A stretch of DNA of 64,000 nt from Rhodococcus sp. W8901. GTDB lineage: Bacteria > Actinomycetota > Actinomycetes > Mycobacteriales > Mycobacteriaceae. Below the pieces are notes generated by a model. The model saw only the letters and a program-made list of their open reading frames with translations. It ran no database searches and had not been told where the DNA came from. The stretch covers positions 1 to 64,000 of the forward strand of contig NZ_CP054690.1 of NCBI RefSeq assembly GCF_013348805.1. The letters run 5' to 3'. The position numbers were made by a program, and so were the translations under genes. Numbering within the stretch: the stretch's first letter is position 1; each line of letters opens with the position of its first letter. Positions 51,452 through 63,909 of the stretch are shown piece by piece.

Positions 51452-52423
51452 ATGATCTCGTTGTCCACATCTGCAGCCGCGGTCGCCGTGTCGGTGGCGG
51501 GGCTGATGTTGCCCGGTCCAATTGTCCACGCGGACAACGTCACCACGACGATCTCGGTCGGCGGCGGACCGACCCAGGTGGCGATCGCGCCGGACGGTTC
51601 CCGCGCCTACGTCACCAACTACTTCGACGACACCGTCGCGGTGATCGACACCGCCACCGACTCCGTCGCCGCGACTGTGCCGGTCGGCAAGTTCCCCACC
51701 GGCGTGGCGGTGAGCCCCGACGGGGCACGGGCCTACGTCACCAACTCCGAGAGCGGCACGGCGTCGGTGATCGACACCGCCACCAACGCGGTCGCCGCCA
51801 CCGTGCCCGTCGGTGCGAGCCCGGAGGGTGTGGCGATCACGCCCGACGGTTCCCGCGCCTACGTCACCAACTACGACGGCGGCACGGTGTCGGTGATCGA
51901 CACCGCGGCCAACGCGGTGACCGCGATCGTCCCCGTCGGCCGCCTTCCGTCCGAGGTCGCGATCACTGCGGACGGCACCCGGGCCTACGTCGCCAACCAG
52001 GGCAGCGACGAAGTGTCGGTGATCGGGATTCCCCTCGACGTCGTCGTCGGGACCGTTCCGGTCGGTGACGGGCCGTTCGGGGTGGCGCTCACGCCGGACG
52101 GCACCCGGGCGTACGTCACCGCCTGGGACAGCGACGCGGTGTCGGTGATCGGCCTCCCGGTGAACGCCGTCGTCGCGACCGTTCCGGTCGGCGACAGCCC
52201 GTTCGGGACGGCGGTGACCCCGGACAGCGGCCGCGCGTACGTGACCAACTACGCGAGCGACACCGTGTCGGTGATCGACACCGCCGCGAACGCCGTCGTC
52301 GGGACCGTCACGGTCGGTGACAGCCCGTCCGCGGTCGCGATCACCCCGGACGGCACGCGCGCCTTCGTGACCAACTACGACAGCAACACGGTGTCGGTCG
52401 TCGCGATCGAACCCGGGGCCTGA
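51452..52423 (+). CDS. Secreted seven-bladed YVTN beta-propeller protein
   Basis: 323 residues: signal peptide (cleavage after VHA near 27) and seven blades of exactly 42 residues, each with the pattern VG-x-P-x-x-VAI-PDG-RAYVTN and ending SVIDTA-N-V-A-TVP. Seven units make a closed propeller without other domains. Similar proteins act as extracellular binding scaffolds; no ligand can be named. ATG 51452 follows GGAGAAGGGA. High nucleotide identity between blades suggests recent duplication or gene conversion. Confidence 0.87.
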   Translation: MISLSTSAAAVAVSVAGLMLPGPIVHADNVTTTISVGGGPTQVAIAPDGSRAYVTNYFDDTVAVIDTATDSVAATVPVGKFPTGVAVSPDGARAYVTNSESGTASVIDTATNAVAATVPVGASPEGVAITPDGSRAYVTNYDGGTVSVIDTAANAVTAIVPVGRLPSEVAITADGTRAYVANQGSDEVSVIGIPLDVVVGTVPVGDGPFGVALTPDGTRAYVTAWDSDAVSVIGLPVNAVVATVPVGDSPFGTAVTPDSGRAYVTNYASDTVSVIDTAANAVVGTVTVGDSPSAVAITPDGTRAFVTNYDSNTVSVVAIEPGA

Positions 52424-52849
52424 TCGGCACCGCTGCAACACCCCCGACACCGCAGCGAGATGCGGCCGCAGCGCGGCCGTAGGACGATCGTGGCAAAGCT
52501 GCAATTCGCCGCCCTCCCGGGGACGAAACATTCGTCCTAGGCTGTGACGTGCGCTGCATTCGCCCAGAAGGCGAACGCAAACTCGCAGGTCACAGCGTAG
52601 AGAGGGGAGCCTTGGTTGCGTTTGTCCCAGGGGTGTGAATTAACCTTTTCTCAACACGGTGGACTCATGACCGTTCGAAACGCCCTCGAGCAACGTCGCC
52701 GGGGCGGACGTCAGTCCCGTGCCGAGGCTCAATGACGAGCCATTCTCGGTCGGTGCCGAACACAGTGTCGTGTCGGTACATGCTCTGCAGTTGTATGGCC
52801 ATCAGCGCTGCTGGTCGTCGGTGCATTTACGCATACGAAGGCAGTAGGT
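52424..52849. other. gltB upstream region
   Basis: 426 bases without a large gene. It contains AT-rich sequence around 52640-52655, a possible 22-codon leader reading frame at 52667-52735, and no recognisable AmtR or GlnR box. Confidence 0.5.
52667..52735 (+). CDS. Possible leader peptide before gltB
   Basis: ATG with GGTGGA just upstream encodes 22 residues beginning MTVRNALEQRRRGGRQ and ending RAEAQ. Arg- and Gln-rich composition in front of glutamate synthase could fit a translational leader, but there is no homology or clear attenuator. Confidence 0.25.
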   Translation: MTVRNALEQRRRGGRQSRAEAQ

Positions 52850-55800
52850 ATGAAGCATCTTCCCGGGCCCCAGGGGCTCTACCACCCGGCAAACGAGCAC
52901 GATGCGTGCGGCGTCGCATTCGTCGTCGACATGCACGGTCGTCGCAGCCGCGACATCGTCGAGAAGGCGATCACCGCGCTGGTCAACCTCGAGCACCGTG
53001 GTGCCGCGGGTTCCGAGCCCAACACGGGTGACGGTGCCGGCATCCTGCTCCAGGTTCCGGACCGGTTCCTGCGCGCCGTCGTCAACTTCGAGCTGCCCGC
53101 CGAGGGCACCTACGCCACCGGTATCGCGTTCCTGCCCCAGGGCGCCGACGCCGCCGACGAGGCCGCGTCCGGTGTCGAGAAGATCGTCGCCGAGGAGGGC
53201 CTGACGGTCCTCGGCTGGCGTGCGGTCCCCACCGACGACTCGTCGCTCGGCTCCCTCGCCCGCGACGCGATGCCGACGTTCCGTCAGGTGTTCATCGGAA
53301 GCGCCGGTTCCGCCGAAGACACCGTCACGGGCATGGACCTCGAGCGCCGTGCGTACGTCATCCGCAAGCGCGTCGAGCACGAGCTCGGTGACGCCGGTGC
53401 CGGCGAGGACGGCCCGGGCCGCGAGTCGGTGTACTTCCCCAGCCTGTCCGGCCAGACGTTCGTCTACAAGGGTATGCTCACCACCCCGCAGCTCAAGGGC
53501 TTCTATCTGGACCTGCAGGATGATCGGCTCGAGAGCGCGCTGGGCCTGGTGCACTCGCGCTTCTCCACCAACACCTTCCCGTCGTGGCCGCTGGCGCACC
53601 CGTTCCGCCGCGTCGCCCACAACGGTGAGATCAACACCGTCAGCGGCAACGAGAACTGGATGCGGGCCCGCGAGGCGCTCATCCGCTCGGATGTCTTCGG
53701 TGAGGGCGCGCTCGACAAGATCTTCCCGATCTGCACGCCGGGCGCCTCGGACACCGCCCGCTTCGACGAGGTGCTCGAGCTGCTGCACCTCGGCGGCCGC
53801 AGCCTGCCGCACGCCGTGCTGATGATGATCCCGGAGGCCTGGGAGCGTCACGAGAGCATGGATCCGGCGCGCAAGGCGTTCTACCAGTACCACTCTGCGC
53901 TCATGGAGCCGTGGGACGGACCGGCGTCGGTGTGCTTCACCGACGGCACCGTCGTCGGCGCCGTGCTCGACCGCAACGGCCTGCGCCCGTCCCGCGTGTG
54001 GGTCACCGACGACGGCCTCGTGGTCATGGCGTCGGAGGTCGGTGTCCTCGACATCGCCCCCGAGAAGATCGTGCGCAAGATGCGCATGCAGCCGGGTCGC
54101 ATGTTCCTGGTCGACACCGCGCAGGGCCGCATCATCTCCGACGACGAGATCAAGTCGGAGCTCGCGGCCGAGCACCCGTACCAGCAGTGGATCGACGAGG
54201 GTCTCGTCCAGATCGACAACCTGCCGGAGAGCAAGTACACGTACATGACCCACGACCGGGTCGTGCTGCGCCAGCAGATCTTCGGCTACACCAACGAAGA
54301 GGTCAACCTCCTCGTCAAGCCGATGGCGATCACCGGTGGTGAGGCGCTCGGCTCGATGGGCACCGACACCCCGATCGCGGTGCTCTCGGCGCGCCCGCGG
54401 ATGCTGTTCGACTACTTCCAGCAGCTGTTCGCTCAGGTCACCAACCCGCCGCTCGACGCGATCCGCGAGGAGATCGTCACCAGCCTGGGCGGCACCATCG
54501 GCCCCGAGGCCGACCTGCTGAACCCGTCGGCGGCGTCGTGCCGCCAGATCGTGCTGCCGCAGCCGATCCTGCACAACGACGACCTGTCGAAGCTGATCCA
54601 CCTCAACGACAACGCCGAGTTCCCGCACTTCCGCAGCGTCGTCGTCCGTGGTGTGTACCCGGTCGCGAAGGGCGGCGAGGGGCTGCGCAAGGCCCTGGAC
54701 ACGGTGCGCGACAAGGTTTCCGAGGCGATCGCCGGTGGCGCCCGCATCATCGTGCTCTCGGACCGCGAGTCCAACGAGAAGTACGCGCCGATCCCGTCGC
54801 TGCTGCTGACGTCCGCGGTGCACCACCACCTGGTGCGCGAGAAGACCCGCACCAAGGTCGGTCTCATCGTCGAGTCCGGCGATGCCCGCGAGGTCCACCA
54901 CATGGCGGCGCTGCTCGGCTGCGGTGCCGCGGCCGTCAACCCGTACATGGCCTTCGAGACCATCGACGAGCTGCTGCAGAGCGACCAGCTGCAGGGTCTG
55001 ACGCTCGACAAGGCCGTTTCGAACTACATCAAGGCCGCCGGCAAGGGCGTGCTGAAGGTGATGTCGAAGATGGGCATCTCGACGCTCGCGTCGTACACCG
55101 GTGCCCAGCTGTTCCAGGTGATCGGCCTGTCGCAGGAGGTCGTGGACGAGTACTTCAGCGGCCTGCACTCCAACCTCGGCGGCATCGGCCTGGACGAGAT
55201 CGCCGCGGATGTCGCTGTGCGGCACGCCAATGCGTACCTCGACCGTCCGGAGCTGCGCGCGCACCGCGAGCTCGAGGTGGGCGGCGAGTACCAGTGGCGT
55301 CGCGAGGGCGAGTACCACCTGTTCAACCCGGACACGGTGTTCAAGCTCCAGCACGCCACCCGGACCGGCCAGTACGAGGTGTTCAAGGAGTACACCAAGC
55401 TGGTCGACGACCAGTCCGAGCGCCTGGCGTCGCTGCGCGGTCTGTTCAAGTTCAAGACCGGTCTGCGCGAGCCGATTTCGATCGACGAGGTTGAGTCGGC
55501 CAGCGAGATCGTCAAGCGGTTCTCGACGGGCGCGATGAGCTACGGCTCGATCTCCGCCGAGGCCCACGAGACGCTCGCGATCGCGATGAACCGTCTCGGT
55601 GGACGCTCCAATTCCGGTGAGGGCGGCGAGCATCCGTCGCGCTTCACGCCGGACGAGAACGGCGACTGGCGCCGGTCGGCGATCAAGCAGGTCGCGTCGG
55701 GCCGCTTCGGTGTCACGTCGAACTACCTGACCAACTGCACCGACATCCAGATCAAGATGGCGCAGGGAGCCAAGCCCGGCGAGGGTGGCCAGTTGCCGCC

Positions 55801-57437
55801 GCACAAGGTGTACCCGTGGGTCGCCGAGGTGCGCGGCTCCACCCCGGGCGTCGGCCTCATCTCGCCGCCGCCGCACCACGACATCTACTCGATCGAGGAT
55901 CTGGCACAGCTGATCCACGACCTGAAGAACGCGAACCCGCAGGCACGGATTCACGTGAAGCTGGTCTCGGAGATCGGTGTCGGCACCGTCGCCGCGGGTG
56001 TCTCCAAGGCACACGCCGACGTGGTCCTCATCTCGGGTCACGACGGTGGTACGGGCGCGTCGCCGCTGACGTCGCTCAAGCACGCCGGCGCCCCGTGGGA
56101 GCTCGGCCTCGCCGAGACCCAGCAGACGCTGCTGCTCAACGGTCTTCGCGATCGCATCGTGGTCCAGGTCGACGGTCAGATGAAGACCGGCCGCGACGTC
56201 ATGATCGCGACGCTGCTCGGCGGCGAGGAGTTCGGTTTCGCCACCGCGCCGCTCGTGGTCTCGGGTTGCATCATGATGCGCGTGTGCCACCTCGACACCT
56301 GCCCGGTGGGTGTGGCGACGCAGAACCCGGTGCTGCGCAAGCGTTTCGCGGGCCAGCCGGAGTTCGTGGAGAACTTCTTCCTGTACATCGCCGAGGAGGT
56401 GCGCGAGCTGCTCGCCGAGCTGGGCTTCCGCACCCTCCAGGAAGCGGTCGGCCAGGTCGACGTCCTCGACACCACCAAGGCGCTCGAGCACTGGAAGGCG
56501 TCCAAGCTGGACCTGTCGCCGATCCTGCACAAGGTCGAGTCCGCGTTCATGGATCAGGACCTGTACTGCTCCGGCACGCAGGAGCACGGTCTGGAGAAGG
56601 CGCTCGACCAGCAGCTGATCGAGCAGGCACGCGATGCGCTCGACAAGGGCGAGGCCGTCGCGTTCGAGTCGGCGATCACCAACGTCAACCGCACGGTCGG
56701 CACCATGCTCGGCCACGAGCTGACGAAGGTCTACGGCGCGCAGGGCCTGCCGGACAACACGATCGACATCACCTTCACGGGTTCGGCCGGCAACAGTTTC
56801 GGCGCGTTCGTGCCCAAGGGCATGACGCTCCGCCTGCACGGCGATGCCAACGACTTTGTCGGCAAGGGCCTGTCCGGTGGACGCATCGTCGTCCGCCCGC
56901 CGCTGCAGACGGCCGCGGGATTCGTGCCCGAGGACAACATCATCGGCGGCAACGTGATCCTGTTCGGTGCCACCACGGGTGAGGTTCTCATCCGCGGCAT
57001 CGTGGGTGAGCGTTTCGCAGTCCGCAACTCCGGCGCCACCGCTGTCGTCGAGGGCGTGGGCGATCACGGTTGCCAGTACATGACCGGCGGCAAGGTGGTC
57101 ATCCTCGGCAAGACGGGACGCAACTTCGGCGCCGGCATGTCCGGTGGTGTCGCGTTCATCTTCAATCCGGACCGTGATTTCGGGACCAACCTCAACACCG
57201 AGTTGGTCGATCTCGAGGACCTCAGCGTCGAGGACTTCGAGTGGCTGCACGGCGCCATCGAGCGCCACCGCGACGAGACCGGATCCGAGGTTGCGGCCCG
57301 GATCCTCGCCGACTGGTCGCACCAGAAGGCACATTTCGCGAAGGTCATGCCGCGCGACTACAAGAAGGTCCTCGTCGCTATCGAGACCGCGAAGAAGAAC
57401 GGAATCAACGTGGACGACGCAATCATGGAGGCAGCTC

Positions 57438-57445
<8 letters not shown>
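52850..57445 (+). CDS. gltB: Glutamate synthase large subunit (NADPH-GOGAT)
   Basis: Makes two glutamates from glutamine and 2-oxoglutarate with the small subunit. 1531 residues, usual length. A 19-residue propeptide precedes the catalytic Cys20 in DACGVAF of the class II amidotransferase domain (to about 430); the central domain, the FMN-binding synthase domain ([20 protein letters not shown] near 890, [13 protein letters not shown] near 1065), a [3Fe-4S] cysteine set [12 protein letters not shown] near 1140-1151 and the C-terminal beta-helix domain follow. It overlaps gltD by eight bases. Confidence 0.98.
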
Positions 57446-58901
<1,456 letters not shown>

Positions 58902-58952
58902 TTGCAGATTTCGGCGGGGACCAGCGTCGTTCCCCCGCCGATGTGAAGGCCC

Positions 58953-58998
58953 GAAGGCCCCGTTCCACGCAATTCGCCTCGCGTGGAACGGGGCCTTC
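58953..58998 (+). terminator. Hairpin terminator after gltD
   Basis: GAAGGCCCCGTTCCACGC (58953-58970) pairs perfectly over 18 bases with 58981-58998, loop AATTCGCCTC. Confidence 0.9.
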
Positions 58999-59135
58999 GT
59001 CCGTTTCGACACCCTCTTTCTGGACGATCGACCAGAAAACGCTTATGCAACGATCCTGCAACGGCTAGGGTCCGCCTCGTGTGATGTACGCCACATAACC
59101 GCCAAGTCGGGGGGCGGGCTACCCGAGGAGGATCT

Positions 59136-60905
59136 GTGTTCTCGTCAACGCTTCGTAGACTCGCGACACCGGCGCTCGCCGCCGGTGCCGCGCTGGCGGT
59201 GATGATCGGCGCCGGTGCCGGCGTCGCCGCGGCCGCTGACCCGCCGTCGAGCAATACCGGCGTCGTCGACAACCTCAATTACTCGAAGACCGTCGTCGGC
59301 CCTGCGGTCCTGCATCCCGGCGATACCGTCACCTACAAGAGCGAGATCAGCTTCCGAGGCGGCCTCGAGCGGTCGATCGCCAAGATCAGGGACATTCCGC
59401 CCACCGGCTTCGTTCTGCAGAGCGCCAAGGCGACCTACCTCGGCGTCACCACCAGGGCCTCGATCACCAACGAGAGCGACGGTGGCGTCTCGGCCAAGTG
59501 CACGAGTGGCTGCACCTTTCTGGTCGGCGGCTTCGTGGTCAAGGGCGGTCAGCCCGTCACGTTGGAGGCTACCTACAAGGTGCCGGACACATTCGCGTTC
59601 GGAACCTACGACAGCGGTCTCCTCTTCGACGTGAACGCGTTCACCACCCAGTCGGGGCAGAACCCGTTCAACGTGAACGTGCAGGTGGTCGATCCCAACG
59701 TGACCACGGCGACCACGCTGCAGGCGCCGGCGTCGGCCAAGACCGGTGAGTCCGTCACTCTCACCGCCACGGTCGATCCGACGAATGCCGCCGGCCAGGT
59801 GCAGTTCAAGGACGGCGACAACAACATCGGTTCGCCGGTCACCCCGGTTAACGGTGTTGCGACACTTCCGCACACGTTCGACACAGTCGGCCCGCACTCG
59901 ATCAGCGCGGTGTTCACCGCCGGTGCCGGGTTCCACAACTCGACGTCCACGGCGCACACCGTCGACGTCACCGCCGACACCACCACGACACTGCAGGCGT
60001 CGCCGAACCCGGCTCTCGTCGGCCAAGATGTGACCGTCACGGCGACCGTGACCCCGGCCTCGGCCGCGGGGCACGTCCAGTTCAAGGTGGACGGCGCGAA
60101 CTACGGTGAGCCCGTTGCGGTCTCGAACGGTACCGCGAGCATCACCCGCACCTTCCCCGAGGCTTCGGCGCACAGCTTCACCGCCGATTTCGTCGGCACG
60201 GGCGGCTACAACAACTCCGCCGCGTCGTCGGCCGACTTCACCGTGAACAATCCCGACTGGAGCACCACGACCATCGTGGTCGAACCGGTGAGCGCCGAGG
60301 CCGGCAGCCCGACCAACCTCATGGCCACCGTCCGTCCGATCCCGACCGGCGGCGAGGTCGTCTTCCGCGTCGACGGCACCGAGGTCGGACGTGCCGATGT
60401 GGGCACCGCAGACGGTGTCGCAGTTCTCGAGCACACCTTCGACACCGCCGGTTCCTACCAGGTGGTCGCCGAGTTCACCGGCACCGAGGGCTTCGGCGCC
60501 TCCACCTCCGCCGAGTTCACTGCCACGGTCGCTCCGGCCGCGCCCGTGCTCACCGCGGTGAACGCGGACCTGAAGGTCCAGGGCCTGTCCGTGGTCGGCC
60601 AGACCGTCACGCTCACCGTGGACGTCAATCCCGCCGACGCGCAGGGCACCGTCCAGTTCTACAAGGGTACCGAGGCCATCGGCGGCCCGGTGGCCGTCGT
60701 GGACGGCAAGGCCACCATCACCACCTCGCTCGACTCCGAGGGCACGCAGGTGCTCAGCGCGAAGTTCCTCGGCGGCGAAGGCTTCCGGGACACCGTCTCG
60801 AATCCCGTGGTGCTGAACGTGTCCGCTGCGCCGGAGAACCCGGGCACGGGTGCAGGGAGCTTGGGCTCGCTGAGCGGGCTGTTCACCGGATCGCTGGGGA
60901 GCTGA
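59136..60905 (+). CDS. Secreted protein with four bacterial Ig-like repeats
   Basis: 589 residues: signal peptide (cleavage after AAA near 33), an N-terminal DUF11-like beta domain (about 40-185) with a Cys pair (KCTSGCTF), then four Ig-like repeats of about 92 residues (about 188-275, 279-370, 374-465 and 470-562). Each contains a VTLTATV-P-x-G-VQF-like strand pair. The C-terminus ends GSLGSLSGLFTGSLGS with no sortase motif or membrane helix. GTG 59136 follows GAGGAGG. A similar protein follows. Adhesin or envelope-matrix role is inferred. Confidence 0.82.
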   Translation: MFSSTLRRLATPALAAGAALAVMIGAGAGVAAAADPPSSNTGVVDNLNYSKTVVGPAVLHPGDTVTYKSEISFRGGLERSIAKIRDIPPTGFVLQSAKATYLGVTTRASITNESDGGVSAKCTSGCTFLVGGFVVKGGQPVTLEATYKVPDTFAFGTYDSGLLFDVNAFTTQSGQNPFNVNVQVVDPNVTTATTLQAPASAKTGESVTLTATVDPTNAAGQVQFKDGDNNIGSPVTPVNGVATLPHTFDTVGPHSISAVFTAGAGFHNSTSTAHTVDVTADTTTTLQASPNPALVGQDVTVTATVTPASAAGHVQFKVDGANYGEPVAVSNGTASITRTFPEASAHSFTADFVGTGGYNNSAASSADFTVNNPDWSTTTIVVEPVSAEAGSPTNLMATVRPIPTGGEVVFRVDGTEVGRADVGTADGVAVLEHTFDTAGSYQVVAEFTGTEGFGASTSAEFTATVAPAAPVLTAVNADLKVQGLSVVGQTVTLTVDVNPADAQGTVQFYKGTEAIGGPVAVVDGKATITTSLDSEGTQVLSAKFLGGEGFRDTVSNPVVLNVSAAPENPGTGAGSLGSLSGLFTGSLGS

Positions 60906-60927
60906 CGAGATGAGTGCAGGAGGATCG

Positions 60928-62676
60928 ATGAATTCCAGGCTTTTCCGCTACATCGCACCGGTTGCGGTGGGTGCGACGGTCGCCTCGGGTGCGGCACTGC
61001 TCGGCGCCGCCCCGGCGGCGGCAGAGGTGGTCACGACAGCGTTCAAGAACGCGTGCCAGGCGACTCCGGACTCCAGTCTGGCCGGCGGCCCGCAGCACCA
61101 GGTGCAGGAGGCATCGGTGACGGTCGACGCGCCTACGTCGGTCGCGCCGGGCGAAGAGTTCGTGGTGACCATCATCCCGCCACCGATCTCGGTACCGAAC
61201 GATCTGGGCTCGGGTGCGAGTCTCAACAACGTGTCGCGACTGAAGATCGACGTGGCGATGCCGGAGAACGCGCAGTTCCTCGGCGCCGAGGTGGTGGCGG
61301 GCACGAGCTCCGGACTGTCCGGTGTCACGCCCAACGTGCTCGTCGTCAACGAGCAGGGCACCGTGGATGCCAACGGCAAGATCATTCGCCTGTCTGGCAA
61401 CAACCAGACCATCGGTAACGGTCCGAGCGCTTCGAAGAATTCGGAGGGGGGTATCAAGGCCGCCGCGACGGGCGGCGCGAACACGAGCTTCCAATTGCCG
61501 CAGGTCAAGGCGCGACTGAAGGCCGGCGCCACTGGCGAGGTCCAGTTGAAGCTGCGCACGGCAGGCAATGCCGGGAATTACGCCGACGACGCCAACTTCC
61601 TGACGTTCCTTCCGCGGGCAAATGCGCCGTGGCCGGTGAGCAACGTATGGGCGCCGACCCAGTGCAGCCCGAGAGACAGTTCCAGTGGTCCGCTCAACAC
61701 GGGTGCCGGCCCTCTCTCGACTGTGCAGATCCAGCGCGCGGTCGTCGATACCGTCACACGTCTGGACGGCCCCAGTGCTGTGACCAACGGCAGCGAGTTC
61801 ACTCTCAGCGCGACGGTGGTGCCCACCCCGGACAGCGGGCAGGTTCAGTTCACTCTCGGCGGCGAGAATGTCGGTGCTCCGGTCGATCTGGTGAACGGCA
61901 AGGCGTCGCTCACCCAGACGCTCGACGTCGACGGCGACTACAACTACGAGGCCAAGTTCCTGGGCGCGGAGTTCTCCAACCCGTCGTCCGGCTCGAAGTC
62001 GGTTTCGGTGACCTCGCTGGACATCCAGACCGCCACGTCAGTCACCGGACCGGATCACGACGCCTACCGTGACCAGCCGGTGAACCTCACTGCGAAGGTC
62101 GAGCCGGGCGTCTCCGGCGGCACGGTGACCTTCGAGGTCGACGGCACCGCGGTCGGCACCGCGAACGTGATGGACGACGGTTCCGCGGTGCTCCCGCACA
62201 CCTTCACTACCAACGGCACTCATCGAGTGATCGCTCGCTACTCGGGTGTGGAGGGGATCTCCCCGTCGGTTTCGCTGCAGTACCCGGTGAGCGTGACCGA
62301 GGCCCCGGCCGCGGACGTCGCCACCACGATCACCGTCGATCCGGTCGCCTCGACCGCGAAGGGCTCGCCGGTGACGCTCACCGCCCGTCTCGACCCGGCG
62401 GACGCGCGTGGCATGGTGCAGTTCAAGCTCGGTGACACGCTCCTCGGCGGACCGGTGCGGGTGGACGGGAACGGTGTCGCGACCTTGACGACGTTCTTCC
62501 AGAACCCGGGCGAGTTCGTCGTCACCGCCCAGTTCACGGCCGACGCCGGCTTCATCGACTCGGCTGCGGCACCCGTGAACGTCAGCGTGACCGGTGACCC
62601 GGACACGTTGCCGGGGAACGAAGGCCCGGGAAGTCTCGGTAGCTTGTCGGGGTTGTTCGGCAGCTTGGGAGGCTGA
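60928..62676 (+). CDS. Secreted protein with three bacterial Ig-like repeats
   Basis: 582 residues: signal peptide (cleavage after AAA near 32), a distinct N-terminal domain (about 40-270) with two cysteines that may pair, three Ig-like repeats (about 273-360, 365-455, 463-553), and the end GSLGSLSGLFGSLGG, almost the same as in the gene before. ATG 60928 follows AGGAGGA at 60918-60924, a better start than the ATG at 60910. Only 22 bases separate it from the upstream paralogue, so they form an operon. Confidence 0.82.
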   Translation: MNSRLFRYIAPVAVGATVASGAALLGAAPAAAEVVTTAFKNACQATPDSSLAGGPQHQVQEASVTVDAPTSVAPGEEFVVTIIPPPISVPNDLGSGASLNNVSRLKIDVAMPENAQFLGAEVVAGTSSGLSGVTPNVLVVNEQGTVDANGKIIRLSGNNQTIGNGPSASKNSEGGIKAAATGGANTSFQLPQVKARLKAGATGEVQLKLRTAGNAGNYADDANFLTFLPRANAPWPVSNVWAPTQCSPRDSSSGPLNTGAGPLSTVQIQRAVVDTVTRLDGPSAVTNGSEFTLSATVVPTPDSGQVQFTLGGENVGAPVDLVNGKASLTQTLDVDGDYNYEAKFLGAEFSNPSSGSKSVSVTSLDIQTATSVTGPDHDAYRDQPVNLTAKVEPGVSGGTVTFEVDGTAVGTANVMDDGSAVLPHTFTTNGTHRVIARYSGVEGISPSVSLQYPVSVTEAPAADVATTITVDPVASTAKGSPVTLTARLDPADARGMVQFKLGDTLLGGPVRVDGNGVATLTTFFQNPGEFVVTAQFTADAGFIDSAAAPVNVSVTGDPDTLPGNEGPGSLGSLSGLFGSLGG

Positions 62677-62687
62677 TCTGAGTCAGG

Positions 62688-62727
62688 CGGCGGGCCCCCT
62701 CGACAAGTCGAGGGGGCCCGCCGTTTT
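62688..62727 (+). terminator. Strong hairpin terminator
   Basis: CGGCGGGCCCCCTCGAC (62688-62704) pairs perfectly with 62707-62723 and is followed by TTTT. Confidence 0.9.
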
Positions 62728-62943
62728 CGATCCCCGCGCACCCGTTTCGTCGGCTCTGCGAAGGACCCCACACGGAACCGTCCGTCCGGTAACGTGCGTT
62801 TACCGATCGTGCACCGTCTCGCAACGTAGACCTGCCAGTATCTACGTGTCGCGTCACCCGGAGGCGTTGTCACGGGAGGGGACGTCACGGCTCGTGGCCA
62901 TGGGGAAGTGGCCACTCGGATCAGTGAGTGGGGTGCGGTGTTG

Positions 62944-63858
62944 ATGCGTGTGAAGAATTCTCTGACAGTGATCGGCGCCTGCGTTGCAACAGTTTTCGCT
63001 TCGGCGGTGTCGGTCGGGGTGGGGTCCGCGCAGGCTGCGCCGGCGTGCCCGAACCTCCATGTAGTCGCCATTCCGGGCACTTGGGAGACGTCGACCGAGG
63101 CCGACACTCGGCCCGGACCGGGCATGCTGGCCGCCGTCACCGATCCGCTCCCGTCGACGGCGAGGGTCGATTACGTGACGTACGCCGCGACGGCGTTCCC
63201 GTGGGAGGCAGAGGTCTACGGGGCCTCCAAGCGTGAGGCCGTCGACAATGCCCGGGCGATCATCGCCGACGCGGCCCAGCGGTGTGGCAACACCAACTTC
63301 GCGATCATCGGCTACAGCCAGGGCGCCGACGCGGCCGGTGACCTGGCCGCCGAGATCGGTACCGGACTCGGGGTGGTGCCCCCGTCCCGGATCGTGGCGG
63401 TCGGCCTGTTGTCCGATCCTCGCAGGTCCGAGGGCGACACCCTCATCGGTCCGCCTGTGATCGGCAACGGTGCGGGCGGGCCGCGGATCGGCGGCTTCGG
63501 AATGGTCACCCCGCAGACCCGGACGTTCTGCGCGGTCGGTGACCTCTACTGCTCCACGCCCAAGGACGACTTCGTCACCCGCCTGGCCGGATTCCTGGCC
63601 CAGAACTCGTCGCCGCTCGCGCCGCTCACCGGGCGGTACACGCAGGAGGCGCTGACGATCGTGCAGGATCTGATCGCGGCGGGCGGCGTGCCGACCCTGC
63701 AGGCGCAGTCGTCCGACGGCGCCAACCAGGACCGCGCCGAGAAGCTCACGCAGTTCTACGAGTCCCAGGTGCACCAGGACTACCGGGGCTACGTCGTGGA
63801 CCGCAACGGCGCGACCGCGACGTCGTGGATGGCGAACTGGTTGCGGTCGTCGGCCTGA
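62944..63858 (+). CDS. Secreted cutinase-family esterase
   Basis: 304 residues: signal peptide (cleavage after AQA near 31), then a cutinase domain with the nucleophile in IIGYSQGAD near 122, the Asp-containing VGDLYCS loop between cysteines (FCAVGDLYC near 195) and a later histidine (near 274, VHQDY). In Corynebacteriales such secreted cutinase-like proteins act as lipases or envelope esterases. ATG 62944 gives the best signal peptide; the frame extends to 62908. Transcribed alone, between two terminators. Confidence 0.85.
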   Translation: MRVKNSLTVIGACVATVFASAVSVGVGSAQAAPACPNLHVVAIPGTWETSTEADTRPGPGMLAAVTDPLPSTARVDYVTYAATAFPWEAEVYGASKREAVDNARAIIADAAQRCGNTNFAIIGYSQGADAAGDLAAEIGTGLGVVPPSRIVAVGLLSDPRRSEGDTLIGPPVIGNGAGGPRIGGFGMVTPQTRTFCAVGDLYCSTPKDDFVTRLAGFLAQNSSPLAPLTGRYTQEALTIVQDLIAAGGVPTLQAQSSDGANQDRAEKLTQFYESQVHQDYRGYVVDRNGATATSWMANWLRSSA

Positions 63859-63873
63859 CGAGCACGGGGTAGA

Positions 63874-63898
63874 GCCCGCGAGCCGACGGCTCGCGGGC
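63874..63898. terminator. Hairpin terminator between converging genes
   Basis: GCCCGCGAGCC (63874-63884) pairs perfectly with GGCTCGCGGGC (63888-63898). Confidence 0.82.
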
Positions 63899-63909
63899 CC
63901 TCTCGATTG

